This document shows, one piece after another, positions 1-6,137 of a DNA stretch of 10,524 nt. Each line of letters begins with the position of its first letter. The first letter of the stretch is position 1. Where the stretch lies: assembly GCA_050122535.1 (NCBI GenBank), contig JASFIT010000131.1, positions 1 through 10,524 on the forward strand, written 5' to 3'. The notes beneath the pieces were generated by a model. That model did no database searches and was not told the origin of the DNA. It was given only the letters and a program-made list of their open reading frames with translations. The translations under genes and the position numbers were made by a program. Source of the DNA: JASFEQ01 sp050122535 (GTDB taxonomy: Bacteria > Desulfobacterota > DSM-4660 > Desulfatiglandales > HGW-15).

Positions 1-234
1 ATTATGACCGATCTTCGAGACGAGGATGAGATGGCGAGGGTTGATAAGGCCCTGGACGAACTCTATGAGGCAGCCATCGGGATGGGCGGCACCCTTTCAG
101 GCGAGCATGGCATTGGCATTGCCAAGGATAGGTTCATGGGTATGGAATTTAGTGAGCGTGCCATCCAGATCATGCGTGGCATCAAACGGGTCTTTGATCC
201 CAACAATATCCTGAACCCGGGCAGCTTCCTCTAA
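1..234 (+). CDS. glcD: GlcD-like FAD-linked oxidase, C-terminal fragment (5' end outside window)
   Basis: The frame is open from base 1 and ends with TAA at 232-234, so only the last 77 residues are present. The ATG at 4 is probably an internal Met. The fragment carries the end of the FAD-linked oxidase C-terminal domain of the GlcD / D-lactate dehydrogenase family: the glycine- and histidine-rich GTLSGEHGIG motif and the terminal DPNNILNPG motif. Members oxidise D-2-hydroxyacids such as glycolate or D-lactate with FAD and pass electrons to an iron-sulfur subunit. That partner appears to be the GlcF-like gene at 837, although an inserted cassette now separates the two. The family is clear; the substrate cannot be read from this fragment. 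Confidence 0.88.
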   Translation: MMTDLRDEDEMARVDKALDELYEAAIGMGGTLSGEHGIGIAKDRFMGMEFSERAIQIMRGIKRVFDPNNILNPGSFL

Positions 235-239
235 GAATT

Positions 240-269
240 CACCGCTGAGACGCTGAGAACGCTGAGAGG
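240..269. repeat. Left outer inverted repeat of GxxExxY cassette, tandem CGCTGAGA octamers
   Basis: Three copies of CGCTGAGA start at 243, 251 and 260, and a fourth lies in the adjoining hairpin at 286-293. Read on the minus strand, the outer end is GCGTCTCAGCGGTG, which matches GCGTCTCTGCGGTG at 805-818 in 13 of 14 positions. The inner parts also align, with short gaps. Confidence 0.75.
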
Positions 270-274
270 AAGCT

Positions 275-309
275 TTTTCTCTTGCCGCTGAGAGGGCGGC
301 AAGAGAAAA
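275..309. repeat. Left hairpin of GxxExxY cassette (14-bp perfect stem, 7-nt loop)
   Basis: The left arm 275-288 is exactly complementary to 296-309 around the loop TGAGAGG (289-295). The core CCGCTGAGAGGGCGG (285-299) recurs exactly, on the opposite strand, in the hairpin at 747-781. The arms are T-rich on the left and A-rich on the right, so no U-run follows the stem and it does not fit an intrinsic terminator on either strand. Confidence 0.85.
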
Positions 310-348
310 GTTTTCTCTGGTGTTCAACAGATCGATCATGGATATCAA

Positions 349-744
349 ATGGACATCAATAAGTTGAGTAGCACTATCATTGGCGCTGCTGTAGAAGTAC
401 ACAAGGCTCTTGGCCCTGGTTTGCTCGAGTCAGCATATGAAGAATGTCTATGCCACGAACTGGGCTTGCGAAACATAGTTTTTGAAAGACAGAAACCACT
501 TGCCTTAGCTTATAAGGGAAAGAAACTGGATTGTGGCTACAGGTTGGACATAGTTGTCGAAAATAGAATCATTCTCGAACTGAAATCATGCGAAAAAATT
601 GAAGATATTCATAAGGCTCAGCTCTTGACTTATCTAAAAATATCGGGATTTAAATTGGGTCTGCTTTTCAACTTTAATACTCCCGTTATTAAGGATGGTA
701 TAGTGCGAATCGTTAACAGACTTGAAGAGCCTGCAAGGCTTTAG
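349..744 (+). CDS. GxxExxY family protein (PD-(D/E)XK nuclease-like)
   Basis: This 131-residue protein matches the GxxExxY family across nearly its whole length. The name motif is G24-L-L-E27-S-A-Y30, within the typical AAVEVHKALGPGLLESAYEE opening. A PD-(D/E)XK-type nuclease signature is visible: D67 in the RLDIVV strand, then E77-L-K79, then Q91 in a QLLTYL helix as in RecB/Cas4-like nucleases. The function of the family is not established; nuclease activity is inferred from the residues. No good Shine-Dalgarno sequence precedes the ATG at 349. Another ATG at 338 is in a different frame and stops after nine codons. The stop codon lies two bases before the mirror hairpin at 747. Low G+C and flanking inverted repeats set the gene apart from its neighbours. 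Confidence 0.9.
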   Translation: MDINKLSSTIIGAAVEVHKALGPGLLESAYEECLCHELGLRNIVFERQKPLALAYKGKKLDCGYRLDIVVENRIILELKSCEKIEDIHKAQLLTYLKISGFKLGLLFNFNTPVIKDGIVRIVNRLEEPARL

Positions 745-746
745 CC

Positions 747-781
747 TTTTTGCTTTCCGCCCTCTCAGCGGAAAGCAAAAA
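747..781. repeat. Right hairpin of GxxExxY cassette, mirror of 275-309
   Basis: Arm 747-760 is exactly complementary to 768-781 around the loop CCTCTCA (761-767), which is the reverse complement of the left hairpin loop. Compared with the left hairpin on the opposite strand, the arms differ at three of 14 positions. In each case the opposite arm carries the matching change, so both stems remain perfect. No U-run follows on either strand, so it is not a classical terminator despite lying just after a stop codon. Confidence 0.85.
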
Positions 782-790
782 ACTCAAATA

Positions 791-818
791 CCTCTGCGCC
801 CTTTGCGTCTCTGCGGTG
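791..818. repeat. Right outer inverted repeat of GxxExxY cassette
   Basis: This stretch has the spelling CCTCTGCG, then CCTTTGCG, then TCTCTGCGGTG. It is a diverged, inverted counterpart of 240-269, closest at the outer 14 bases (13 of 14 identical). It can be read through in frame with the following glcF-like gene, so an automatic caller may add 29 false codons to that gene. Confidence 0.72.
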
Positions 819-836
819 CACAAAAGAAGAAAGAAA

Positions 837-1973
837 ATGGAACTAGAAATTCTTGCTGAAGAATTTGATCAATGTATCAAGTGTGGACTTTGTCTTGCAT
901 CCTGTCCTGCCTGCAAAGAACTGCTCCTGGAGAAGTACTCACCTCGCGGCAAGATCCAGTTGGCCAGGTACTACAGCCAGGGAGACCTGGATTTGAGCGA
1001 CCATTACCGGGAGATCTTCTCAAAGTGCCTCCTGTGTGGCGCTTGCTCCGTGACCTGTCCCAGTGGCGTGGACTTAAAAAAGGTTTTTGTCAGCATGCGA
1101 GAGCAGATCGCCAAAGAAAGGGGCCTTCACCCCACAATGGAAAAAATGGTGGAATCCCTTCTCGCCAACTACAACATCTCCGATGAGGACAATGAAGAAC
1201 GAGGAGAGTGGAGGGATCTTCTTAAGGAAGTTCCAGAGCATATGTATGAGAAGGAGAAGGCAGAAGCAGTCTACTTTGTGGGTTGTGTCGCATCCTTCTT
1301 CCCCATGGTTCAAAGCATCCCCAAAAACCTTGTCCAGATCTTTGATTCCGCGAAGGTGGACTTTGCCATTCTGGGTGGAGAGGAGTGGTGCTGCGGATTC
1401 CCGCTGATTGGTGCGGGAGTTCCTGAGGCAATGCAGAATTTGAAGGAGCACAATCTGGAAAAGGTGAAGGCTTTGGGTGCAAACAAAATAATCTTTTCCT
1501 GTCCCTCCTGCTACCAAACCTGGATGGAGCATTATGATACGGATCTAGCGCTTTTTCATGCGAGTCAGTTCCTGGAGCAGCTGATTGGAGATGGCGCTAT
1601 TCCTTTGAAAGAAATCAATATGACGGTGACGTACCACGACCCTTGCGACTTAGGTAGAAACAGCGGTGTTTACAATGCGCCGAGGAACATCCTTAAGTCG
1701 GTTCCCGGCCTCACGTTTGTCGAGCTAGAGAAGAACCAGACTGAGAGTATCTGCTGTGGGGGTGGTGGGAATTTAGAGATGGCCGATGCCAATCTCTCGG
1801 GGACGGTGGCCCAGAAAAAAATTGAGGAGATCCAGAGGACGGGTGCAAAAACAGTAGTCACATCATGTCAACAGTGTGTTCGCACCATTAAATCCAGGGC
1901 CAGAAGGCAGAAGATCGATCTCAATGTCATGGACATCACCGAACTGGTCCTCCAAGCAATGTCCAAGGATTGA
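837..1973 (+). CDS. glcF: GlcF/HdrD-like iron-sulfur oxidoreductase with two CCG domains
   Basis: This 378-residue protein has two [4Fe-4S] ferredoxin motifs near the N terminus (C13, C16, C19, C23 and C64, C67, C70, C74). Two cysteine-rich CCG domains follow: C150 with C185-C186 and C222/C225, then C270 with C307-C308 and C344/C347. This is the arrangement of GlcF and related partners of FAD-linked 2-hydroxyacid dehydrogenases, and also of HdrD. It would accept electrons from the GlcD-like subunit and pass them to quinone or another carrier. I chose the ATG at 837, preceded by a weak purine-rich site, because the frame upstream to 750 runs through the cassette's hairpin and repeat. No membrane segment is seen. 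The upstream GlcD-like fragment favours a glycolate or lactate dehydrogenase over heterodisulfide reductase; the substrate is unknown. Confidence 0.87.
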   Translation: MELEILAEEFDQCIKCGLCLASCPACKELLLEKYSPRGKIQLARYYSQGDLDLSDHYREIFSKCLLCGACSVTCPSGVDLKKVFVSMREQIAKERGLHPTMEKMVESLLANYNISDEDNEERGEWRDLLKEVPEHMYEKEKAEAVYFVGCVASFFPMVQSIPKNLVQIFDSAKVDFAILGGEEWCCGFPLIGAGVPEAMQNLKEHNLEKVKALGANKIIFSCPSCYQTWMEHYDTDLALFHASQFLEQLIGDGAIPLKEINMTVTYHDPCDLGRNSGVYNAPRNILKSVPGLTFVELEKNQTESICCGGGGNLEMADANLSGTVAQKKIEEIQRTGAKTVVTSCQQCVRTIKSRARRQKIDLNVMDITELVLQAMSKD

Positions 1974-2048
1974 TTCCCATTGGAGCTGACATCAGGATCT
2001 TTTATGAGAGCTTCCTTAAAGAAAAATTTGAAAGGAGGATGACTGGCA

Positions 2049-3461
2049 ATGCCTAATCTATTAGAAATGTTGGGAATTGTCTTGATGAAGGCACCTGAAC
2101 CTCTGGATCTGGTGGATGTGGATGAACCAAATCTTTTGGAAGATATTTTTCACTACGATCAGATTCCTCGAATTACCTTTGAAGGCAAGATTTATGAGGA
2201 GATTGACGGAAAGCTTGTCCAGTTCGACCCTGCCCAATTGATGACACGAGATATCCATATTACGGACACCACATTCCGTGATGGACAGCAGGCGCGGCCC
2301 CCTTACACCGTCGAGCAAATTGTGGACCTTTACGAAATGCTCTCCAAGTTAGGCGGTCCCAATGGGGTGATTCGCCAGAGTGAGTTCTTCATCTATAGCG
2401 CTAAAGACCAGGAAGCTGTGAAAAAATGCCAGGACTTGGGGCATTCCTATCCGGAGATTACGGGCTGGATCCGGGCAGAGAGAGGGGACTTCCGTCTTGT
2501 CAAGGAGATGGGCCTTAAAGAGACAGGGATGCTCACATCCTGCTCAGACTACCACATCTTCCATAAGTTGCACAAAAACCGGGAGAAAGCGATGAGCGGG
2601 TATCTGGCAGTGGTTGAGGAGGCCCTTTCAGTGGGCGTGCGTCCCCGCTGCCACCTGGAAGATTTGACCCGTGCAGATTTTAAAGGTTTTGTGCTCCCCT
2701 TTGTTCAACGACTCATGCGTCTTTCAGAGCAGGTTCCCGAAGAACTTAAGGTAAAAGTGCGTTTGTGTGACACGATGGGATTCGGTATTTCTTTTCCAGG
2801 TGCGGAGTTGCCCCGGAGCGTGCCTAAGCTCGTGTACAAGATGATCCATGATGGGGGCGTCCCCTCAGAGCGTTTGGAGTGGCATGGACACAACGATTTT
2901 CATAAGGTCCATATTAATGGAGCTACTGCCTGGTTATACGGATGCAATGCATTGAATACAACTCTCCTGGGATTTGGCGAACGCACCGGGAATCCGCCTT
3001 TGGAAGGTGCAGTAATCGAGTACATCGGTATCAAGGGCGATGCGAACGGTATGGATACCAGGATGATCACACGAATCGCAGAATACCTTCGGAATGTGGT
3101 GAAGACGCCAGTCCCAGAACGTTATCCCTTCGTAGGTGTAGACTTCAACATGACGTGTGCTGGTATCCATGCAGATGGTGTTTCCAAAGATGAACGTATC
3201 TATAATATCTTCAATACCCGTAAATTTCTGGATCGCCCTCCCAAAGTGGCAATTACCGACAAATCGGGCGTGGATGGGATTGCCCTATGGGTGAATGAAC
3301 ATCTGGCACAACAGGGCAAAGAACGTCTCAGGAAGGCAAAGTTAGGGCGCGTTGCTCGGTGGGTGCGAGATCAGTATGATAATCAGGGCCGTATCACGGC
3401 CATTTCAGAAAAGGAATTGATCGAAGTGTGCAGGGAATACTTGCCAGAGTACTTTGAGTAA
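2049..3461 (+). CDS. DRE-TIM (HMGL-like) acyl-CoA/2-oxoacid condensing enzyme; candidate Re-citrate synthase
   Basis: This 470-residue protein belongs to the 2-isopropylmalate / homocitrate / Re-citrate synthase superfamily. The catalytic Arg and metal Asp lie in TDTTFRDGQQ (D73, R77, D78), the metal histidines in WHGHNDFH (H279, H281), and the conserved glycine loop in GFGERTGNPP (308-317). Such enzymes condense acetyl-CoA (or another acyl-CoA) with a 2-oxoacid. The subgroup with FRDGQQARPPYTVEQ after the catalytic Arg and a roughly 65-residue N-terminal lead resembles, from memory, Re-citrate synthases of anaerobes, but I cannot confirm that. There is no LeuA-type C-terminal regulatory domain; only about 60 residues follow the TIM-barrel part. 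A strong Shine-Dalgarno (AAAGGAGG, 2031-2038) fixes the start. The gene lies 75 bases after glcF and may be cotranscribed with it. Confidence 0.82.
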   Translation: MPNLLEMLGIVLMKAPEPLDLVDVDEPNLLEDIFHYDQIPRITFEGKIYEEIDGKLVQFDPAQLMTRDIHITDTTFRDGQQARPPYTVEQIVDLYEMLSKLGGPNGVIRQSEFFIYSAKDQEAVKKCQDLGHSYPEITGWIRAERGDFRLVKEMGLKETGMLTSCSDYHIFHKLHKNREKAMSGYLAVVEEALSVGVRPRCHLEDLTRADFKGFVLPFVQRLMRLSEQVPEELKVKVRLCDTMGFGISFPGAELPRSVPKLVYKMIHDGGVPSERLEWHGHNDFHKVHINGATAWLYGCNALNTTLLGFGERTGNPPLEGAVIEYIGIKGDANGMDTRMITRIAEYLRNVVKTPVPERYPFVGVDFNMTCAGIHADGVSKDERIYNIFNTRKFLDRPPKVAITDKSGVDGIALWVNEHLAQQGKERLRKAKLGRVARWVRDQYDNQGRITAISEKELIEVCREYLPEYFE

Positions 3462-3575
3462 ATAGGCACTGGTTAGATCAAAAAGCTAAGAACCCGAATT
3501 GTCCGCCATAAATTCAACGCTCTTAGAAGGCATCTTTTTCATATTTCGGCTGCACAGGGTGAGGATTGTTCATTG

Positions 3576-4103
3576 CTAACCACCTGAAGACACGAGGAGT
3601 CTCTGGCCGGGGCGAATGACGGTTTTGGGTGTTATCTTGTTGAGACGGCATAGCCTTTCCACAGTGATGTTATACTTTTCCGCAATTCGAGAGAGCGTCT
3701 CCCCTTGACGGACTTCATGATAGGTCCTTTTTTTTGTCTTTGAGGTCACAGGTCTGGTCAATTTAGACAAGGATCGCTCAAGCTTTTTGACCTGGCTTTC
3801 CAGATGCGCTATTTTTCGATCTGCGCCTTCAAGCTTGGTGACACTTTTCTCCAGATCGATAAGTTTGGCCTTGATGGTGTCATAATCTCCCACAGAGATC
3901 TCACTGTCGCCCCCGGAGAATAAAACCAGGACCACAACCAGAGCAAAAACCCCAATTGCGCTGAATATCAGATAACGGGCTTCGGGGTTTAGTTTGACTG
4001 GTGATTTGGAGCGATGGATGTTCTTTTTTCTCCGGCTTCGCTTCAAGTTCTCAGCCCTGTCTTTCTTAAGCTCGTCCATTTCTTTTCCAAAATCCTCGTC
4101 CAT
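3576..4103 (-). CDS. Membrane-anchored coiled-coil protein with C-terminal LysM domain
   Basis: This 175-residue protein begins with a charged, basic cytoplasmic stretch (about 1-43, including RSRRKK), followed by one hydrophobic segment at about 45-63. A heptad-like coiled coil follows at about 77-115, then a LysM domain at about 127-171 (YHEVRQGETLSRIAEKYNIT to RPGQRLLV). The positive-inside rule places the C-terminal LysM in the periplasm, where LysM domains bind peptidoglycan. The likely job is a cell-wall-binding or envelope-tethering factor; no enzymatic domain is present. GAAGGGGAAG just upstream of the ATG supports the start at 4103. The gene converges with the condensing enzyme, with 114 bases between them and no strong terminator visible there. 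Confidence 0.8.
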   Translation of the reverse strand: MDEDFGKEMDELKKDRAENLKRSRRKKNIHRSKSPVKLNPEARYLIFSAIGVFALVVVLVLFSGGDSEISVGDYDTIKAKLIDLEKSVTKLEGADRKIAHLESQVKKLERSLSKLTRPVTSKTKKRTYHEVRQGETLSRIAEKYNITVERLCRLNKITPKTVIRPGQRLLVSSGG

Positions 4104-4314
4104 TTCTTCCCCTTCTCGGCAGACTCGTTTTTCTCTGAACTAGATTGGGGTCAATAATATACAAAAAATCCAGACTTTCAAGACTTAGATTGATGACCTT
4201 CAACACCGTGAAGTAAAACCGCGGTGACAGCGTTAAGATCCTCACTCTTAAGCTTGTGTCATGGATAATTCCGTTACAGATTGCATACCGGTTGCCCATA
4301 ATTTCAGTCAAAAT

Positions 4315-4357
4315 AAACAAAGGCACTCCATCATGATTCGATGGAATGCCTTTGTTT
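4315..4357 (-). terminator. Intrinsic terminator of the cold-shock gene
   Basis: Two 18-base arms (4315-4332 and 4340-4357) pair around a 7-base loop with a single G-U pair on the minus-strand RNA. The minus-strand product continues into GTTTATTTT. It starts about 16 bases past the cold-shock stop codon. The plus-strand reading has a short T-run too, so weak bidirectional action is possible. Confidence 0.85.
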
Positions 4358-4372
4358 TAGCTCAAACACTTC

Positions 4373-4573
4373 TTAGACTACAGTGACATTCACTGCGGCG
4401 GGGCCCTTTTTGCCTTCCTCGATCTCAAAGGTAACCCTGTCGCCCTCTCTGAGAGACTTGAAGCCGGTCCCATTAATTCCCGTATGATGAACAAATACAT
4501 CGGGACCATCTTCTTGCTGAATGAAGCCGTAACCCTTGCGGTCATCAAACCACTTGACGATTCCATTCGCCAT
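4373..4573 (-). CDS. Cold-shock domain protein (CspA family)
   Basis: This 66-residue protein is a single cold-shock OB-fold domain that binds single-stranded RNA and DNA, usually as an RNA chaperone. The RNP1 motif KGYGFIQQ and the RNP2 motif VFVHH are both present, after the opening GIVKWFDDRKG. Length and layout are typical. AAAGGAGGT (4581-4589, read on the minus strand) lies seven bases before the ATG, fixing the start. The transcript appears to have a leader of about 120 nt with a hairpin near its 5' end and to end at the terminator at 4315-4357, so the gene is probably monocistronic. Which paralogue it is, and whether it is cold-induced, cannot be told. Confidence 0.96.
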   Translation of the reverse strand: MANGIVKWFDDRKGYGFIQQEDGPDVFVHHTGINGTGFKSLREGDRVTFEIEEGKKGPAAVNVTVV

Positions 4574-4668
4574 TGCGACAACCTCCTTTCAAATAAATTC
4601 TCACGGTTCCAAACTTCAGGTTGCCACTTTTGACAAATGGATCTTACCCTGAAACGAAACCCTCAGAC

Positions 4669-4690
4669 CAATAAAGCGGGATCTTTATTG
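4669..4690 (-). promoter_or_regulatory. Hairpin at the 5' end of the cold-shock leader
   Basis: CAATAAAG (4669-4676) and CTTTATTG (4683-4690) form a perfect 8-bp stem with a 6-base loop. It lies a few bases after the expected transcription start (about 4693). Csp genes often have long structured leaders; a role in stability or temperature response is inference. Confidence 0.5.
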
Positions 4691-4699
4691 ACCAGACAT

Positions 4700-4727
4700 A
4701 TAATAGCCTGTTTTTGGCCAAAATCAA
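4700..4727 (-). promoter_or_regulatory. Predicted sigma-70-type promoter of the cold-shock gene
   Basis: On the minus strand, TTGATT (4722-4727) is followed after 16 bases by TATTAT (4700-4705). A run of A/T (about 4731-4756) directly upstream could act as an UP element. The predicted start near 4693 would give a leader of about 120 nt. Confidence 0.6.
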
Positions 4728-4936
4728 GCAATTATTTATAAAAAATCCCTTTTTTAGGGCAGGAGAGAGCAGCTGGAAAAACAAATCTCAGCCTGTTAAA
4801 ATGGTCAGCGAGGGCATTTCTCATAGTTTTTGGCCGACTTTATGACCTCAGGGGCTCGGAGGGGGTCACGAGAGGGTATTAACGGGAGGTGGGTTGAATA
4901 AAGCGGTTTGGGGATTTTAGCCCCTCCTGCTTGATA
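4728..4936. other. Intergenic region between cold-shock promoter and methyltransferase gene
   Basis: I see no gene here. It holds the A/T-rich tract upstream of the cold-shock promoter and, at 4910-4924, a small GGGG-7-CCCC hairpin just past the methyltransferase stop. That hairpin has no U-run on the minus-strand transcript and is at best a weak terminator. Confidence 0.4.
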
Positions 4937-5953
4937 TTAAGGCGAGTAGCCATCATGCGCAGCAGAGACGATGGCCTTCAGATTTTCAAGGGGCGTGGGG
5001 AGGGCTACGGCGCACTCGGGTCCTATGATGTTGACCCCTGCCTCAATAGCATATCTCGCCTGCCTGTAAACTTCATCAGGCGTTCCCATAAACAGGGTCT
5101 CAGAAGTATTCACATTTCCCACCAAGGACATGCGGTGCCCAACCTTTTCAACGGCAAACTTGGCATCCACCTGCCACTCAAAGTGGTAGGCGTCAAATCC
5201 TGCGTCGGCAAATAGCTCCAACCGGTCCCGACAGTTTCCACAAACATGCAGGACCAACGGCCCTTCAATTTGGGCTGTAATCTCCTGATGGATGGGGAGG
5301 AGATATTCTTCATAATGTTGCGGGCTGACTAAATCCCCTGTCGCGTGATCGGCCACCACAACGATGTCTGCGCCCGCCTCAAACTGGGCCCTTGCATAGG
5401 TAATGGTCACGGTCATCAGTTGCCGCAACATCCTGTTCACCTTCCCAGTCTCGCGGTAGCCCACATGCCGGAGGAAATTCTCCACACCCGCCATGTGGTA
5501 GGAGAGGGTCCATGGGCCCATGACCTTACCCACGATGGCCACCTTGGCCCCCAGATGTCGCCGAAGCGTGGAGAGGGCATCAAGGACAACACGCATGGAG
5601 GGCTTCTCAAGCAAGTTACCTGAAACCTCGATATGGGAGAAGTCTTCATAAGGGGCGGACTTTGCGTCTGGCATCATGTCGCGGTGGCCCCAGTCCACAT
5701 GAGAGCCGAGGGCTGCGGCCTCTTGATGCACGCTGTATTCAGGCATGACCGTATCAAAACCGGCAATTTCATAGCCAGCAATGGCCAGTTCTGCCATGGC
5801 CTGAGCATCCAAATGGGCTTGTGGAAATGAAACACCGCAGGCATCCATGAGATCATGGCATACAATGGAGGTGGGGTTTCCAACAGGGGGCCGATCACCT
5901 TTTCTACCGCTGTACAAGGCGGACATGACCAGGTTATGAGCGGTTGATTTCAT
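4937..5953 (-). CDS. MtaA/CmuA-type methyltransferase (uroporphyrinogen decarboxylase fold)
   Basis: This 338-residue protein has the uroporphyrinogen decarboxylase-like barrel. It also carries the zinc ligands of methylcobalamin:thiol methyltransferases: H236-V-C238-G-N and the late cysteine C314 in GPECAVALPTPLEN. MtaA/CmuA enzymes move a methyl group between a corrinoid protein and a thiol or other acceptor. True UroD decarboxylases lack this zinc set. I start at the ATG at 5953 because GGAGG (5965-5969) lies 11 bases upstream; the frame could extend to a TTG at 5977, but that would place the ribosome site inside the gene. No corrinoid protein or substrate methyltransferase is visible nearby, so partners and substrate are unknown. 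Confidence 0.83.
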   Translation of the reverse strand: MKSTAHNLVMSALYSGRKGDRPPVGNPTSIVCHDLMDACGVSFPQAHLDAQAMAELAIAGYEIAGFDTVMPEYSVHQEAAALGSHVDWGHRDMMPDAKSAPYEDFSHIEVSGNLLEKPSMRVVLDALSTLRRHLGAKVAIVGKVMGPWTLSYHMAGVENFLRHVGYRETGKVNRMLRQLMTVTITYARAQFEAGADIVVVADHATGDLVSPQHYEEYLLPIHQEITAQIEGPLVLHVCGNCRDRLELFADAGFDAYHFEWQVDAKFAVEKVGHRMSLVGNVNTSETLFMGTPDEVYRQARYAIEAGVNIIGPECAVALPTPLENLKAIVSAAHDGYSP

Positions 5954-5989
5954 GATGTGCAAAACCTCCAAACGCAACCTTTAGAAATC

Positions 5990-6018
5990 TCTAAATCAAG
6001 TCAGTTACCACTACTCAA
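5990..6018 (-). promoter_or_regulatory. Possible promoter for the methyltransferase gene
   Basis: On the minus strand, TTGAGT (6013-6018) and TTTAGA (5990-5995) are 17 bases apart, directly upstream of the methyltransferase ribosome site. The -10 match is only moderate. Confidence 0.3.
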
Positions 6019-6070
6019 AGCGGTGGCTTGGTTGCCGACCCTGAAAGGGTCTCTGTGTATTTCTCGCAGA

Positions 6071-6107
6071 CCCGCCTGTCAGCGCCTGAAGCGCAGCTGA
6101 TGGCGGG
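6071..6107. repeat. Imperfect REP-like hairpin A
   Basis: CCCGCC (6071-6076) pairs with GGCGGG (6102-6107), and inner TCAGC pairs with GCTGA, with small bulges. A smaller perfect hairpin, GACCCT-GAA-AGGGTC, lies at 6037-6051. Both sit on the left side of the inverted-repeat unit at 6138-6275. Confidence 0.6.
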
Positions 6108-6137
6108 CAGGGCTCTCGAGCCGCAGAGAATGTAATT

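Larger units (their letters stand above)
240..818. mobile_element. GxxExxY cassette: candidate mobile or hitchhiking element between glcD- and glcF-like genes
   Basis: This 579-bp unit has a nested mirror layout: outer inverted repeat (240-269), hairpin (275-309), GxxExxY gene (349-744), mirror hairpin (747-781), outer inverted repeat (791-818). It begins six bases after the glcD-like stop and ends 18 bases before the likely glcF-like start, so it separates two genes usually found together without breaking either. In a counted sample (541-660) the internal gene has 40 G+C of 120, against 59 of 120 in the condensing enzyme (2641-2760), which is consistent with foreign origin. There is no transposase and I see no convincing target-site duplication, so mobility is inferred from the symmetry and location. 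Confidence 0.6.

Noticed and set aside
275..309. Cassette hairpins as intrinsic terminators
   Set aside because: Both hairpins have T on the left and A on the right of the stem, so neither strand gives a stem followed by a U-run.
97..402. Minus-strand frame of 101 codons
   Set aside because: It covers the end of the glcD-like gene, the left repeat and hairpin, and the start of the GxxExxY gene. It is a by-product of repeat sequence without its own motifs.
232..835. Target-site duplication around the GxxExxY cassette
   Set aside because: The flanks share only short A/G-rich words such as AAGAA, not placed symmetrically at the repeat ends; too weak to claim.
3462..3575. Terminator between the condensing enzyme and LysM genes
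   Set aside because: CTAAGA/TCTTAG and an inner GAATT/AATTC can pair, but the stem is broken, the loop is large and no clear U-run follows.
4066..4326. Minus-strand frame of 86 codons between the cold-shock and LysM genes
   Set aside because: It begins inside the cold-shock terminator stem, overlaps the LysM start and its ribosome site, and has no recognisable domain.
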